A DNA stretch of 8,632 nt, from NCBI GenBank assembly GCA_013693955.1, contig CP059265.1, forward strand, positions 627,543 to 636,174. The letters run 5' to 3'. Positions 1-6,857 of this stretch are shown piece by piece. The position numbers and the translations under genes were made by a program. Position 1 is the first letter of the stretch; every line of letters begins with the position of its first letter. The stretch is from Candidatus Thiothrix singaporensis. Its GTDB lineage: Bacteria; Pseudomonadota; Gammaproteobacteria; Thiotrichales; Thiotrichaceae. The notes below the pieces were generated by a model that saw only the letters and a list, made by a program, of their open reading frames with translations, had not been told where the DNA came from and did no database searches.

Positions 1-264
1 GAAGGCTTAAGCCGCTACATGGCCAAGGAACTGCCGCGCGGCATCAGCGTCAATGCGTTTGCACCGGGCGCGATCGAAACCGATTTCGGCGGCGGGCTGG
101 TGCGTGACAACAAGGAGCTCAATGATTTCCTGGCGGCCAATGCAGCTTTGGGACGGGTTGGCCTTCCCGATGACATTGGTGGCGCGGTCGCTGCCTTGCT
201 GGACGACAACGCCCACTGGATGACAGGCCAGCGCATCGAGGCGTCCGGCGGGGAGTTTATGTAA
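1..264 (+). CDS. SDR-family oxidoreductase, C-terminal part (5' end outside window)
   Basis: The reading frame is open from base 1 and ends at TAA 262-264, giving 87 residues where family members usually have about 250. The visible part matches the C-terminal third of classical short-chain dehydrogenases/reductases: the NAFAPGAIETDF segment after the active-site helix (substrate loop), the GRVGLPDDIGGAVAALL helix, and the closing 'TGQRIEASGGEFM', typical of the C-terminal strand that completes the Rossmann fold. SDRs are NAD(P)H-dependent cytosolic enzymes. The nucleotide-binding GxxxGxG and the YxxxK catalytic motif would lie upstream of the window, so the substrate cannot be inferred. A terminator hairpin follows about 50 bases after the stop. 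It is probably an ordinary host gene, not part of the phage-like region. Confidence 0.88.
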   Translation, partial: EGLSRYMAKELPRGISVNAFAPGAIETDFGGGLVRDNKELNDFLAANAALGRVGLPDDIGGAVAALLDDNAHWMTGQRIEASGGEFM

Positions 265-315
265 GCAAGACTGAAAGCTACGACGAAGCTGTTTCGTTAG
301 TAGCGTTGAACGAAG

Positions 316-345
316 AAACAGCCGTCTAAAAAGGCGGCTGTTTTC
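316..345. terminator. Rho-independent terminator, probably bidirectional
   Basis: A 9-bp stem, AAACAGCCG (316-324) pairing with CGGCTGTTT (335-343), is followed by T residues on the plus strand; on the minus strand the hairpin is followed by TTTCTT. It lies about 50 bases after the SDR stop. The stop codon of a converging minus-strand reading frame (344-346) sits at its edge, so it can serve both genes. The sequence at 288-298 can pair instead with 309-322, which overlaps the left arm of the terminator stem. Confidence 0.75.
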
Positions 346-611
346 ATTTGGCGGGTGAGTTTGCATTCCCCATGTGATCCGGAATTTTCAGAAAATGGTG
401 CAACGGCGCGGCATTGACGGTCATATGGGCAAGAAAATCGTCAAATCGTTGCAACTATTGATAAGAATTGACCATCGCCGCCAGCAAGGGAGGGCTTGAC
501 CGGGCAGCCGATTACGACATCTGTGCTGGCTGGAAAAACATTGATGGCTGCATAGGGCTGAACGCTTACCTGGTGGTTGCGGGCAGGCAGGTTGAAAACA
601 ACATTGCCACT
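344..611 (-). pseudogene. Unrecognised minus-strand gene, C-terminal remnant with one frameshift
   Basis: Reading leftward from the edge of the IS4 remnant, one minus-strand frame runs without a stop from about 611 to TGA at 441-443. It contains protein-like stretches such as NVVFNLPARNHQ and STDVVIGCPVKPSLAGGDGQ. Ignoring one base of the A run at 443-445 on the plus strand lets the frame continue as DDFLAHMTVNAAPLHHFLKI to TGA at 344-346, exactly at the shared terminator. I infer a convergent gene whose 5' part was removed by the IS and which has gained one base (mutation or homopolymer error). I do not recognise the family. The LPAR segment also resembles the interior of the IS4 transposase at 7650-7684, so an alternative is a diverged transposase fragment. 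There is no start codon or ribosome site because the 5' end is missing. Confidence 0.4.
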
Positions 612-933
612 TGGCGGTCATGGCTTAACCGCCCCATCCCGCCAATGGCCTGCCGTTGAAATCCAGTTCCGTGGTGTCCTGGATGCAGAGCACCACTTCC
701 TGCTGGCCGATGCGCGCTTCCGTCTGGCTGAAATGGGGGAGAGGATCTTTTGCCAATCAACCTGGCCATTGGCGAAATAACGGTAAGCCGCTTGCGTTTC
801 TGCCCAGCCTCCGCAGGAGGCCGGGATGCTGGCTGGCATTGGCAAAGAAGTCACCCACCAGCTGATATGTACGTTTGTTCAGGCGTTCATCGCCCAGGTC
901 AAGTCCTTGTAACTCTTCAACCGCCCAATTCAT
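612..933 (-). pseudogene. IS4-family transposase, N-terminal fragment, frameshifted
   Basis: From ATG at 931-933 the minus-strand frame reads MNWAVEELQGLDLGDERLNK, then RTYQLVGDFFANASQ, the N-terminal DNA-binding region of Tn5/IS4-type transposases. The frame then breaks around 831-835: two bases are missing relative to the copy at 8250-8256 (GATGCTGG here, GATGCTTTGG there). A later segment, recognisable as FANGQVDWQKILSP, shows that here the CCTGG site at about 760 is kept while the other copy has lost a base. One base is also missing near 650 in a CCTGG-like context. About 107 codons remain, with no catalytic core, so this is non-functional. Confidence 0.85.
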
Positions 934-995
934 GGCATTATGCCCTTGTTTGTCATGTGCTTACGGAAGTATAGGACTTGTGTGTAATCCTATGC
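612..995 (-). mobile_element. IS4-family element remnant (right end only)
   Basis: Bases 612-995 match 8038-8422 of the near-complete IS4 copy in this window with only scattered substitutions and small indels. The right inverted repeat is kept at 975-995 (same 21 bases as at 8402-8422). The rest of the element, including the left inverted repeat, is missing. The junction is at 611/612, where the match begins at TGGCGGTCATGG. The outer end at 995 abuts the polyvalent-protein frame and appears to be what removed that gene's 5' part. Confidence 0.9.
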
Positions 996-1118
996 ATCAG
1001 GGGGTCTTCAATAAATCGCTGGACGCGCTTGTTGCTTTCAATAAATTGGGCGCGAAGAAAGTGAAGTCCTTCAGTGCCGACACGCGCAAGCTGAAGTTAG
1101 TGGCCATGCTGGACACTA

Positions 1119-1123
1119 TAATA
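1119..1123 (+). repeat. Target-site duplication, left of IS5 copy A (TAATA)
   Basis: TAATA directly precedes the inverted repeat and recurs at 2008-2012. Because the IS ends are themselves symmetrical, the duplication can also be read as 3 bp (AAT) with an 18-bp inverted repeat. Removing the IS plus one copy restores the gene frame. Confidence 0.7.
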
Positions 1124-2007
1124 GACCTCTTGCGAAAGTCGCCCGAGCCACCATATTGGCGGCATGAGATACCTTAGTTTACAAAATTTACCACCTGATG
1201 CCTTCAAGCGGTTGGTGGGCATACCGCCGGACTTGTTCAGGGAACAGCTGGCGGTGTTGGAACAAGCGGAGCGCGCCAAGCGCAAGCCAGCCGCCCGAGT
1301 CCCTTGAGCCTGGCCGACCAGCTCCTGCTGACGCTGGGTTATTGGCGCGAGTACCGCACGCTGTTCCACCTGGGCGTGGCCTACGGAGTGCATGAATCGA
1401 CCGCGCAGCGCATCGTGACGCGGACAGAGCAGCGTTTGTTGGCGGCGCAGGCGCTGGACCGGGAGCGGCTGGAGGCAACAGAGGCCCCGTTGGCACCACG
1501 GACACAGTGGTGGTCGTGGACGCCAGCGAAAGCCCGATTGAACGCCCAAAAAAGCAAGGCGACTTTACAGCGGGAAAAACACACGCACACGCAAAAGTTC
1601 CAACTTGTGATTGATCAGGCCAGCGGGCATATCCTGCATGTCGCCCAGGCGGTCAGCAACGAACACGATGTCACCTTGGCACGCCAACACACGGAAGCCT
1701 TTCCGCCAGGTTGTTTATGCCTTGGGGATCTGGGCTACCAAGGGCTGGAGATCGAAGGTTGCCGAATCCTGATCCCCTTCAAAAAGCCCCGGCTGCGGGA
1801 GTTGGAACCGGAACAGGTTGCTTTCAACCGGTGTTCGCACGGTTTCGGGTCAAGGTCGAACACAGCATCCGGCTGTTGAAGGTGTTTCGGATCCTGAAGG
1901 AGCGTTACCGCAATCGCCGACGGCGCTTTGGGATACGGCTACAGTTGATTACGGGTTTCGTCAATTGGATGCTGCAACAACGCAGTTTGTGACTTTCGCA
2001 AGAGGTC
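1124..2007 (+). mobile_element. IS5-family insertion sequence, copy A (884 bp)
   Basis: It is bounded by perfect 17-bp inverted repeats: GACCTCTTGCGAAAGTC at 1124-1140 and its reverse complement at 1991-2007. TAATA flanks both sides. A second copy with the same ends and orientation lies at 4706-5586. The element interrupts a polyvalent-protein gene and leaves that gene's two halves in the same frame once it is removed. That indicates a single simple insertion, more recent than the host gene's own decay. Confidence 0.92.
1164..1992 (+). pseudogene. IS5-family transposase (HARBI-type DDE), several frameshifts, copy A
   Basis: ATG 1164 opens MRYLSLQNLPPDAFKRLVGI, then DLFREQLAVLEQAE. A helix-turn-helix (GVHESTAQRIVTRTEQRLL) follows, then the DDE core: first D in VVVVDASESPIERP (out of frame here), second D in CLGDLGYQGLEIEG, and the E in KVEHSIRLLKVFRILKERY. 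The stop is TGA 1990-1992. Compared with copy B it has lost a G in a CCAGG context near 1289 (stop at 1305), one base near 1499, a net two bases in C, A and T homopolymers at 1546-1580, and one base near 1831. The intact parent would be about 280 residues. Either the gene is dead or these are uncorrected sequencing errors. The family call (IS5, DDE_Tnp_4-like) is firm; the subgroup is not. Confidence 0.85.
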
Positions 2008-2012
2008 TAATA
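2008..2012 (+). repeat. Target-site duplication, right of IS5 copy A (TAATA)
   Basis: This matches TAATA at 1119-1123 on the other side of the element. Confidence 0.7.
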
Positions 2013-2719
2013 TCCACGGGCATCAAAACAGCAGAAATGGCGGCATCAGAAAAAGCAGTGAAACGCGGTGTGGATCGTGCCTACGTATTGAAGTCGATGG
2101 TAAGGCTTGGTGGTGAAGAACTAACTGTCAGATTCATCATTCACAGGCGATCAGATGGAACCTTCGCCTATGACCATGCCATTGACGCAGAAGAAGCGGG
2201 GGTTATGGGTGGAAGTAGCGGGACATTAGATTCAGTCGATAGCATTGAAACAAGCCTTTCCGTCCTACTCCCTGATGAGCCGTCATCAGGGCATAACCCC
2301 ATTGCCATTCTGGATGATGCTGGCATAACTGTCAATGGCATGGTTTTTAACCTGTTCATAGAAGGTGATTCACTGGAATTTGACGGAACGGTTAATAATC
2401 AGCCTTCACTTTCAGCAAATTCAAGTAATGGCGAGCAGTCAATACAGCAACCTGACAACGACATCACTTCGCAAGGTGATGGCCTCCAGATGCAACCGAA
2501 ACACAGCCAGAACCGCCGCCTCCTGGTTTGCCTACGTCTGCCGTATTAGACCCCTACGCCTATCGAATCGAAGCCCTGCGCACAATGCCCCTAAAAGAGT
2601 ACGAAGCCGCAATGGATGCCCTGATAGCTGAACTCGAAGACGCGGGCAAGCTGGCGGACTACGAAGCGGTTTTAACCGAAATCGACAAGGCGCGTGACGA
2701 AGACCTAAAAAGCTGGTTG

Positions 2720-2725
2720 AAGGAG
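2720..2725 (+). promoter_or_regulatory. Ribosome binding site for the DdrB-ParB gene
   Basis: AAGGAG lies 8 bases before ATG 2734. It sits inside the end of the preceding frame, whose stop (2744-2746) overlaps the new start by 13 bases. Translational coupling is therefore likely, and 2734 is favoured over the second ATG at 2743. Confidence 0.75.
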
Positions 2726-2733
2726 TGTAACCC

Positions 2734-4221
2734 ATGTCCGACATGATCCTTGACCGCTTAGGCTTGGGCGAACGCCGCGAACTGAAACAAACAATTTACG
2801 GCACACTGGCGAAATTAACGGGCGATGGCGATGAAACACTAGCCCCACCAATGCCTAGCGATGAAGTGGATATGATTCTTTCTGGTGGAGTCCCGGTAGA
2901 AAATCAGTTCGATGCGAAGGCATTGCAAAACCGCGACCGATCCAGACAAGCCTACGTGATGCAGATGCATAAAATAGCCGCCAATCCTGACTATGACCGT
3001 ATCAGCATTAGCAAAACCCCGGGTACGGGAGCACCGATGGTATTTTCCCGTAATGTGCATATCGCCCCTGCCAATTCAGGGCGGCAAGAAACCATCACCA
3101 TGTCAGATGGCAAAGGCGGAAGCCTGAAAGTCCCATCGGTTTACGCGATTGTTGAAGCCAAGGACGTACTGTCTAGTCATGATGCAGCCGGTAACAAGTC
3201 AGAAGGTTACGGAGGCTCTAATGGCATTATGGACTTGAATAATGGACGCGCAGCCGCGTTAAAGCATGCGTACAAGCAAGGTTCCGCCGAAGATTACCGC
3301 AAAGCACTAATTGCTGATGAGGCGAACCATGGCATTTCCAGAGCTGCTATTGAGAACATGAGCGAACCTGTTTTGGTGCGGGTGTTCGCTGAGTCTTCCA
3401 TTTCTCATCTTGATGACCCTGGCGCAGCCTCAAATGTATCAGCAGGCGCGGTTTTATCTGCCTCAGAACAAGCCGAAACCGACGCAAAGAAGCTGGACGA
3501 TGCAGCATTGATGCAGTACCAGGGCAGAGATGTGAATTCATCCGGCAACCGCGATTTTGTGCGGGCATTTATCCGGGCAATGGGCGGGAGTGATGCGGCA
3601 GGTGATATGCAGACAGCCGACGGGATGATTTCAGCCGATGGCATCAAGCGTATCGAAGGAGCATTGGTGGCAAAAGCCTACGGCGACAATGCCATTTTGA
3701 GCGATCTGATGGAATCCCCGGATAGCGAACTGAAAAGCCTGGGCGGAGTCTTGAAGGATATTGCTGGGCGATGGGCGGTAATGGCAAGCGCAGCCAAAGA
3801 TGGTGCAATCAGTAATGGCATGGATATTACCCCGCAACTGAATGAGGCGATTGCCCTGATCCGCAAAGCCAGACAGCAGGGCAAGCGTATTTCGGAGCTT
3901 GTCAACCAAAACGACATGTTTTCAGGGCAAACCAACCCGGTCACTGAATCCCTGTTGCGCCTGATGTTCCGTGGTGACGATATGAGCCGGGTGCGCAGTG
4001 CTGACAAGATCACGAAGGCTTTGCATGGGTTCCTTGACCAAGCCATGAATACCGTAGACGGCGCGGATATGTTTGGGCATAAGCCTGACCCGATGGAATT
4101 GATAGCGCAGCAAAAGGGCAATCTTGAAGCGGATGAAAAGGCGGGCAAGGCACAGAAAGGCTTGTTTGATTCGGTTGATATTGCCGAATACTTCGGGCAT
4201 TGGAGCATGGTTTTTGACTAA
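2734..4221 (+). CDS. DdrB-like ParB-superfamily domain protein (phage/ICE polyvalent type)
   Basis: This 495-residue protein is the one clearly intact phage-type gene here. Residues about 80-330 match, by eye, the DdrB-like ParB-superfamily domain of polyvalent proteins: NPDYDRISISKTPGTGAPMV (84-103), the GRQETITMSDG strand (116-126), VPSVYAIVEAKDVL (133-146), NNGRAAALKHAY (169-180), EPVLVRVF (211-218), DDPGAASNVSAGAVLSASEQ (227-246), and NRDFVRAF at about 270. The rest is helical (TADGMISADGIKRIEGAL, AIALIRKARQQGKRISEL), with a lysine-rich C-terminus. No signal peptide or membrane segment is seen. Such domains are thought to bind or protect incoming DNA, but the biochemical role is not established. 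It overlaps the preceding frame by 13 bases and has AAGGAG at 2720. The sequence after its TAA stays open in the same frame into the nuclease domain, so it may once have been one longer protein. Confidence 0.8.
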   Translation: MSDMILDRLGLGERRELKQTIYGTLAKLTGDGDETLAPPMPSDEVDMILSGGVPVENQFDAKALQNRDRSRQAYVMQMHKIAANPDYDRISISKTPGTGAPMVFSRNVHIAPANSGRQETITMSDGKGGSLKVPSVYAIVEAKDVLSSHDAAGNKSEGYGGSNGIMDLNNGRAAALKHAYKQGSAEDYRKALIADEANHGISRAAIENMSEPVLVRVFAESSISHLDDPGAASNVSAGAVLSASEQAETDAKKLDDAALMQYQGRDVNSSGNRDFVRAFIRAMGGSDAAGDMQTADGMISADGIKRIEGALVAKAYGDNAILSDLMESPDSELKSLGGVLKDIAGRWAVMASAAKDGAISNGMDITPQLNEAIALIRKARQQGKRISELVNQNDMFSGQTNPVTESLLRLMFRGDDMSRVRSADKITKALHGFLDQAMNTVDGADMFGHKPDPMELIAQQKGNLEADEKAGKAQKGLFDSVDIAEYFGHWSMVFD

Positions 4222-4705
4222 CCAGTTCTTGATGCGCTTCCTCCCGATATTTCCCCAGTATTTATGGAATACAAAGACGACCCTGAAGGCGCTATAAGTC
4301 GGCTATTGAAAGAGAAAAGAGGAGACGCAAGGTCTGTTTGGACTCGTCCAGATATTGGCTCTATAGACCTGATATACGGCAATAAAAAGACTGGTATTGC
4401 ACATATAGAAGATAAGTATCCTGAGTCAATTGGAAAGCTGCCAAGGCTATTAAAGGATGGAAGGCTTGTGCGAAAGCCTGGCGCAAGGAAAGTGTTTCTG
4501 GTTAGCGAAAGTGATCCGTCCGAGGTGGCTGTCATCAGCCTTGACTGGTATGGGCACGAAAAAGTATGGGTAGTTACCAGCTATGATGACATACAGGGTG
4601 AGTTCACTGGCAACCTGAAGACGATGAACACTCAGGTTATTGATTCATTGCAGATGGAAATTCCCTACAACAACCAGCGAACAGACATCAGTCCTCTCAC
4701 TATTA
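4222..4705 (+). pseudogene. Phage barnase/EndoU/colicin-E5/RelE-like nuclease domain, truncated by IS5 copy B
   Basis: The frame continues from the upstream gene after its TAA (4219-4221): PVLDALPPDISPVFMEY, then DDPEGAISRLL. The first ATG is 4264 with no Shine-Dalgarno before it, which argues for a former continuous protein. Residues from 4336 match the BECR nuclease pattern of phage polyvalent proteins: WTRPDIGSIDLIYG, GIAHIEDKYPESIGKLP (conserved His), LLKDGRLVRK, KVFLVSES, AVISLDWYGHEKVWVVTSYD (conserved Ser/Thr). These folds are predicted RNases or toxins; activity is not shown for this protein. The domain looks complete, but the tail is cut at 4705 by the IS. The open frame then runs on into the transposase start, giving a 232-codon fused ORF (4264-4962). 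Confidence 0.6.
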
Positions 4706-5586
4706 GACCTCTTGCGAAAGTTGCTCGCGCCACCATAATTGGCGGCATGAGATACCTTAGTTTACAAAATTTACCACCTGATGCCTTCAAGCGGTTGGTG
4801 GGCATACCGCCGGACTTGTTCAGGGAACAGCTGGCGGTGCTGGAACAAGCGGAACGCACCAAGCGCAAGTCAGGCCGCCCGAGTCCCCTGAGCCTGGCCG
4901 ACCAGCTCCTGCTGACGCTGGGTTATTGGCGCGAGTGCCGCACGCTGTTTCACCTGGGGTGACCTACGGCGTGCACGAATCGACCGCGCAGCGCATCGTG
5001 ACACGAACCGAACAGCGTCTGCTGGCGGCGGATGCGCTGGATCGGGTGCGGCTGGCGGCAACGGAGAGCCTGGCTGCGGACGCGGTGGTGGTCGTGGACG
5101 CCAGCGAAAGTCCGATTGAACGCCCCCAAAAAAACAAGGCGACTTTTACAGTGGGAAAACACACGCACACGCAAAAGTTCCAACTCGTGATTGGACAGGC
5201 CAGTGGGCATATCCTGCATGTCGCCCAGGCGGTCAGCAACGAACATGATGTCACGCTGGCTCGCCAACACCGGAGGCATTTCCGCCGGGTTGTTTATGCC
5301 TCGGGGATTTGGGCTACCAAGGGCTGGAGATCGAAGGTTGCCGAATCCTGACCCCTTCAAGAAGCCAAGGCTGCGGGAGCTGGAACCAGAACAGGACGCT
5401 TTCAACCAGCTGTTCGCACGGTTTCGGGTCAAGGTCGAACACAGCATCCGGCTGCTGAAGATTTTTCGGATTCTGAAAGAGCGCTACCGCAATCGCCGAC
5501 GGCGCTTTGGGATACGGCTACAGTTGATTACGGGGTTCGTCAATTGGATGCTGCAACAGCGCACTTTGTGACTTTCGCAAGAGGTC
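4706..5586 (+). mobile_element. IS5-family insertion sequence, copy B (881 bp)
   Basis: It has the same ends as copy A: the left repeat at 4706-4722 differs from the right one (5570-5586) only at its 17th base. Orientation is the same as copy A. The immediate flanks share only TA (TATTA on the left, TAATG on the right), unlike the TAATA pair of copy A. Its left side is a phage nuclease gene and its right side is a broken IS630, so a deletion or rearrangement at this copy is likely. Confidence 0.9.
4747..5571 (+). pseudogene. IS5-family transposase (HARBI-type DDE), frameshifted, copy B
   Basis: ATG 4747 opens the same MRYLSLQNLPPDAFKRLVGI N-terminus as copy A and stays intact through KSGRPSPLSLADQLLLTLGY. 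The frame breaks at 4955-4962, where CCTGGGGTGA lacks a base relative to CCTGGGCGTGGCC in copy A and gives a stop. Two further one-base losses are near 5270 and 5350. The central part is better kept than in copy A: VVVVDASESPIERP (first D), then THTQKFQLV. The C-terminal KVEHSIRLLKIFRILKERYR carries the catalytic E. The stop is TGA 5569-5571. Reading A and B together gives one intact consensus protein, because their indels fall at different sites. Confidence 0.85.
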
Positions 5587-6495
5587 TAATGCCATAAATG
5601 ACTTTCCGCTTGAAGAATCCCCACAGGCGTTCAATCAGGTTGAGGTTGGGTGAGTAAGGCGGCAGAAAATGTATGCGTATCCGGCATCCTGGTTTGTCCA
5701 GATATGCCTGTACCAGCCGTGAGCGGTAATAGCGTGCATTGTCGGCAACCACATGGATAATCCCGCAGGGCTGGTTGGCTTCCAGCGCATCCAGCAGGCG
5801 GATGGCAGCCTCGGCGTTGACCGTTTCCTCCACCAGCACCAACGGGTGCAAGTGTTTGAATGACAATGCCCCATTCAGGTTCAGGCGCTGCCGCCGGTGT
5901 TCGAGGGCAGGCAGCAGTCCTGGCCTTTCAGTATCCAGCCATAACCGGCCTGGGTGGTGTGTTGGGGGTGGGTGGCGTCCATGAAATACACATCGTCCTC
6001 TGCCCCCAATCCAACCTTGAGTTCCTGCCAATACGTGATGAACCGTCCCTGCGCGGCGGCATCCGCCTTGCCCGGTACGACCTTGGGTTTCTTGTGGGAA
6101 AAGCCCAGCCGCCCCAACAAGGCCGACACGCTGCGGGTGGCGTAACCCACCTTGAACCGTTGCTGGATATGGGTTTTCACCGCCTGGCAAGTCCCATACA
6201 AGGTTTCCGTCAGGTGCTGTTTCAGTTCCCGCAGTTCTTCTGCGTCCAGGAAGGCTGCACTGCCACCGACGCTCCAGTGCAACAATTTGGCCTGCCCGCC
6301 GGTTTCATAAAGGTGGAACCAGTTACGCACGGTGTCCTCATCCACCAGCAGCGCTTCCGCCACCTTGGCGGCACTCCAACCACTGCCCAACAGGCAAACC
6401 GCTTTGAGCCGGTCGGCTTTACGCTTGTCCTTCATTTTCCGGTGGGCTTGGCGGAGTGTTTCCAATTCAGGCGTGGTCAGCAGGTAATCCAGCAT
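5587..6495 (-). pseudogene. IS630-family transposase, one frameshift, C-terminus missing
   Basis: ATG 6493-6495 opens MLDYLLTTPELETLRQAHRK. A helix-turn-helix follows at residues about 30-65 (GWSAAKVAEALLVDEDTVRN), then a second winged-helix-like region, then the DDE core: DVYFMDATHPQHTTQAGYGW (first D, residue 173), VVADNARYY (second D) and PNLNLIERLWGFFKRK (E). The first frame ends at a TGA near 5881 after CCLPSNTGG. One base is missing around 5890-5897, and the next frame continues as RQRLNLNGALSFKHLHPLVL. Translation then reads into IS5 copy B (IRPLAKV) instead of the usual C-terminal 30-50 residues. The intact family protein is about 340-350 residues. Confidence 0.82.
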
Positions 6496-6530
6496 CAGCG
6501 TTCTTCCAGGGGGCTAGGCGTTTAATTTTA
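5587..6530 (-). mobile_element. IS630-family element, 3'-truncated
   Basis: This minus-strand element encodes an IS630-type transposase. Its transposase 3' end is lost at the IS5 copy B boundary (5586/5587). At the other end, the element most likely stops at a TA (6529-6530) beside the portal-like fragment; IS630 elements insert at TA. No matching inverted repeat can be checked because one end is missing, so the right boundary is an estimate. Confidence 0.75.
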
Positions 6531-6857
6531 CCGAATTTTCAATTGCCGACGGTCTACATGCCCATTGATGATTTCACTCTAGACCCTGAGAAGCAGAAAA
6601 GGCCAGAGAAAAAGCTTGGTCTGCTTTCCCGTCTGTATCGCGCATTCCGCCCCAATGAGGACGCTGGACTTGCAACCATCCAAGGAGGCTACGGAGACGC
6701 GCAAGGGCGTAGCTTGTTTGGTGCGCGAAACGACAGCAATCCGAGCGATCCAGATGCAGAAAAACTCCTGTACGAGTTTCCCAGTGATCGGTTTGCACAA
6801 TACCCAATCCTTGAGGAGATGATCAAAGACCCACTGAATGCATACCTTTACACATAA
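6531..6857 (+). pseudogene. Phage portal-like protein, N-terminal fragment truncated at both ends
   Basis: The frame emerges from the IS630 edge as PNFQLPTVYMPIDDFTLDPE and runs through LGLLSRLYRAFRPNEDAGLA, GGYGDAQGRSLFGARND, and LLYEFPSDRFAQYPILEEM. It stops at TAA 6855-6857 just after entering the short inverted-repeat element. The FPSDRFAQYPILEEM..DP pattern resembles the start of some phage portal proteins. That is an eye-level call without a conserved motif to confirm it. The ATG at 6558 has no ribosome site, so the true start was probably upstream and was lost to the IS630 insertion. The 3' part is cut near 6836-6840 by the small element. Being next to DdrB and nuclease genes supports a prophage origin. 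Confidence 0.45.

Larger units (their letters stand above)
996..2746 (+). pseudogene. Polyvalent-protein C-terminal domain (MuF-C/LPD3-like), interrupted by IS5 copy A
   Basis: The frame starts at the IS4 remnant boundary and reads SLDALVAFNKLGAKKVKSF and KLKLVAMLDTI up to 1123. After removing IS5 copy A and one copy of TAATA it resumes in frame at 2013 as STGIKTAEMAASEKAVKRG, then VRFIIHRRSDGTFAYDHAID. The pattern (helical part, then strands with a basic patch and a D/H-containing end) resembles the MuF C-terminal and LPD3 domains of phage/ICE polyvalent proteins; this is family recognition by eye, and the exact family is uncertain. An acidic, Ser/Asn/Gln-rich linker follows. The frame then shifts around 2484-2489: a PEPPPPG linker leads into a helical tail (YEAAMDALIAELEDAGKLAD) ending at TGA 2744-2746. 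That tail could alternatively be a small separate gene with a TTG start at 2528. The 5' end is lost to the IS4 remnant. Confidence 0.55.

Noticed and set aside
1546..1600. Programmed ribosomal frameshift at the A run in the IS5 transposase
   Set aside because: In copy B this region (5128-5160) reads through in the correct frame without slippage. The shifts in copy A come from several different shortened runs, not one conserved slippery site.
3678..4208. Minus-strand 176-codon ORF
   Set aside because: It is a shadow of the DdrB-ParB coding sequence, which is intact, has a good ribosome site and matches a known domain pattern.
1124..5586. Composite transposon made of IS5 copies A and B carrying the DdrB and nuclease genes
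   Set aside because: Copy A has its own TAATA duplication and its removal rejoins a gene in frame, so it inserted alone. The outer flanks (TAATA and TAATG) do not match, and the cargo continues the interrupted gene.
5885..5900. Programmed frameshift in the IS630 transposase
   Set aside because: The frame break is at GCCGCCGG with no slippery heptamer or downstream structure. A simple missing base explains it.
5860..6525. Plus-strand 221-codon ORF
   Set aside because: It is antisense to the IS630 transposase, whose minus-strand HTH and DDE motifs are clear.
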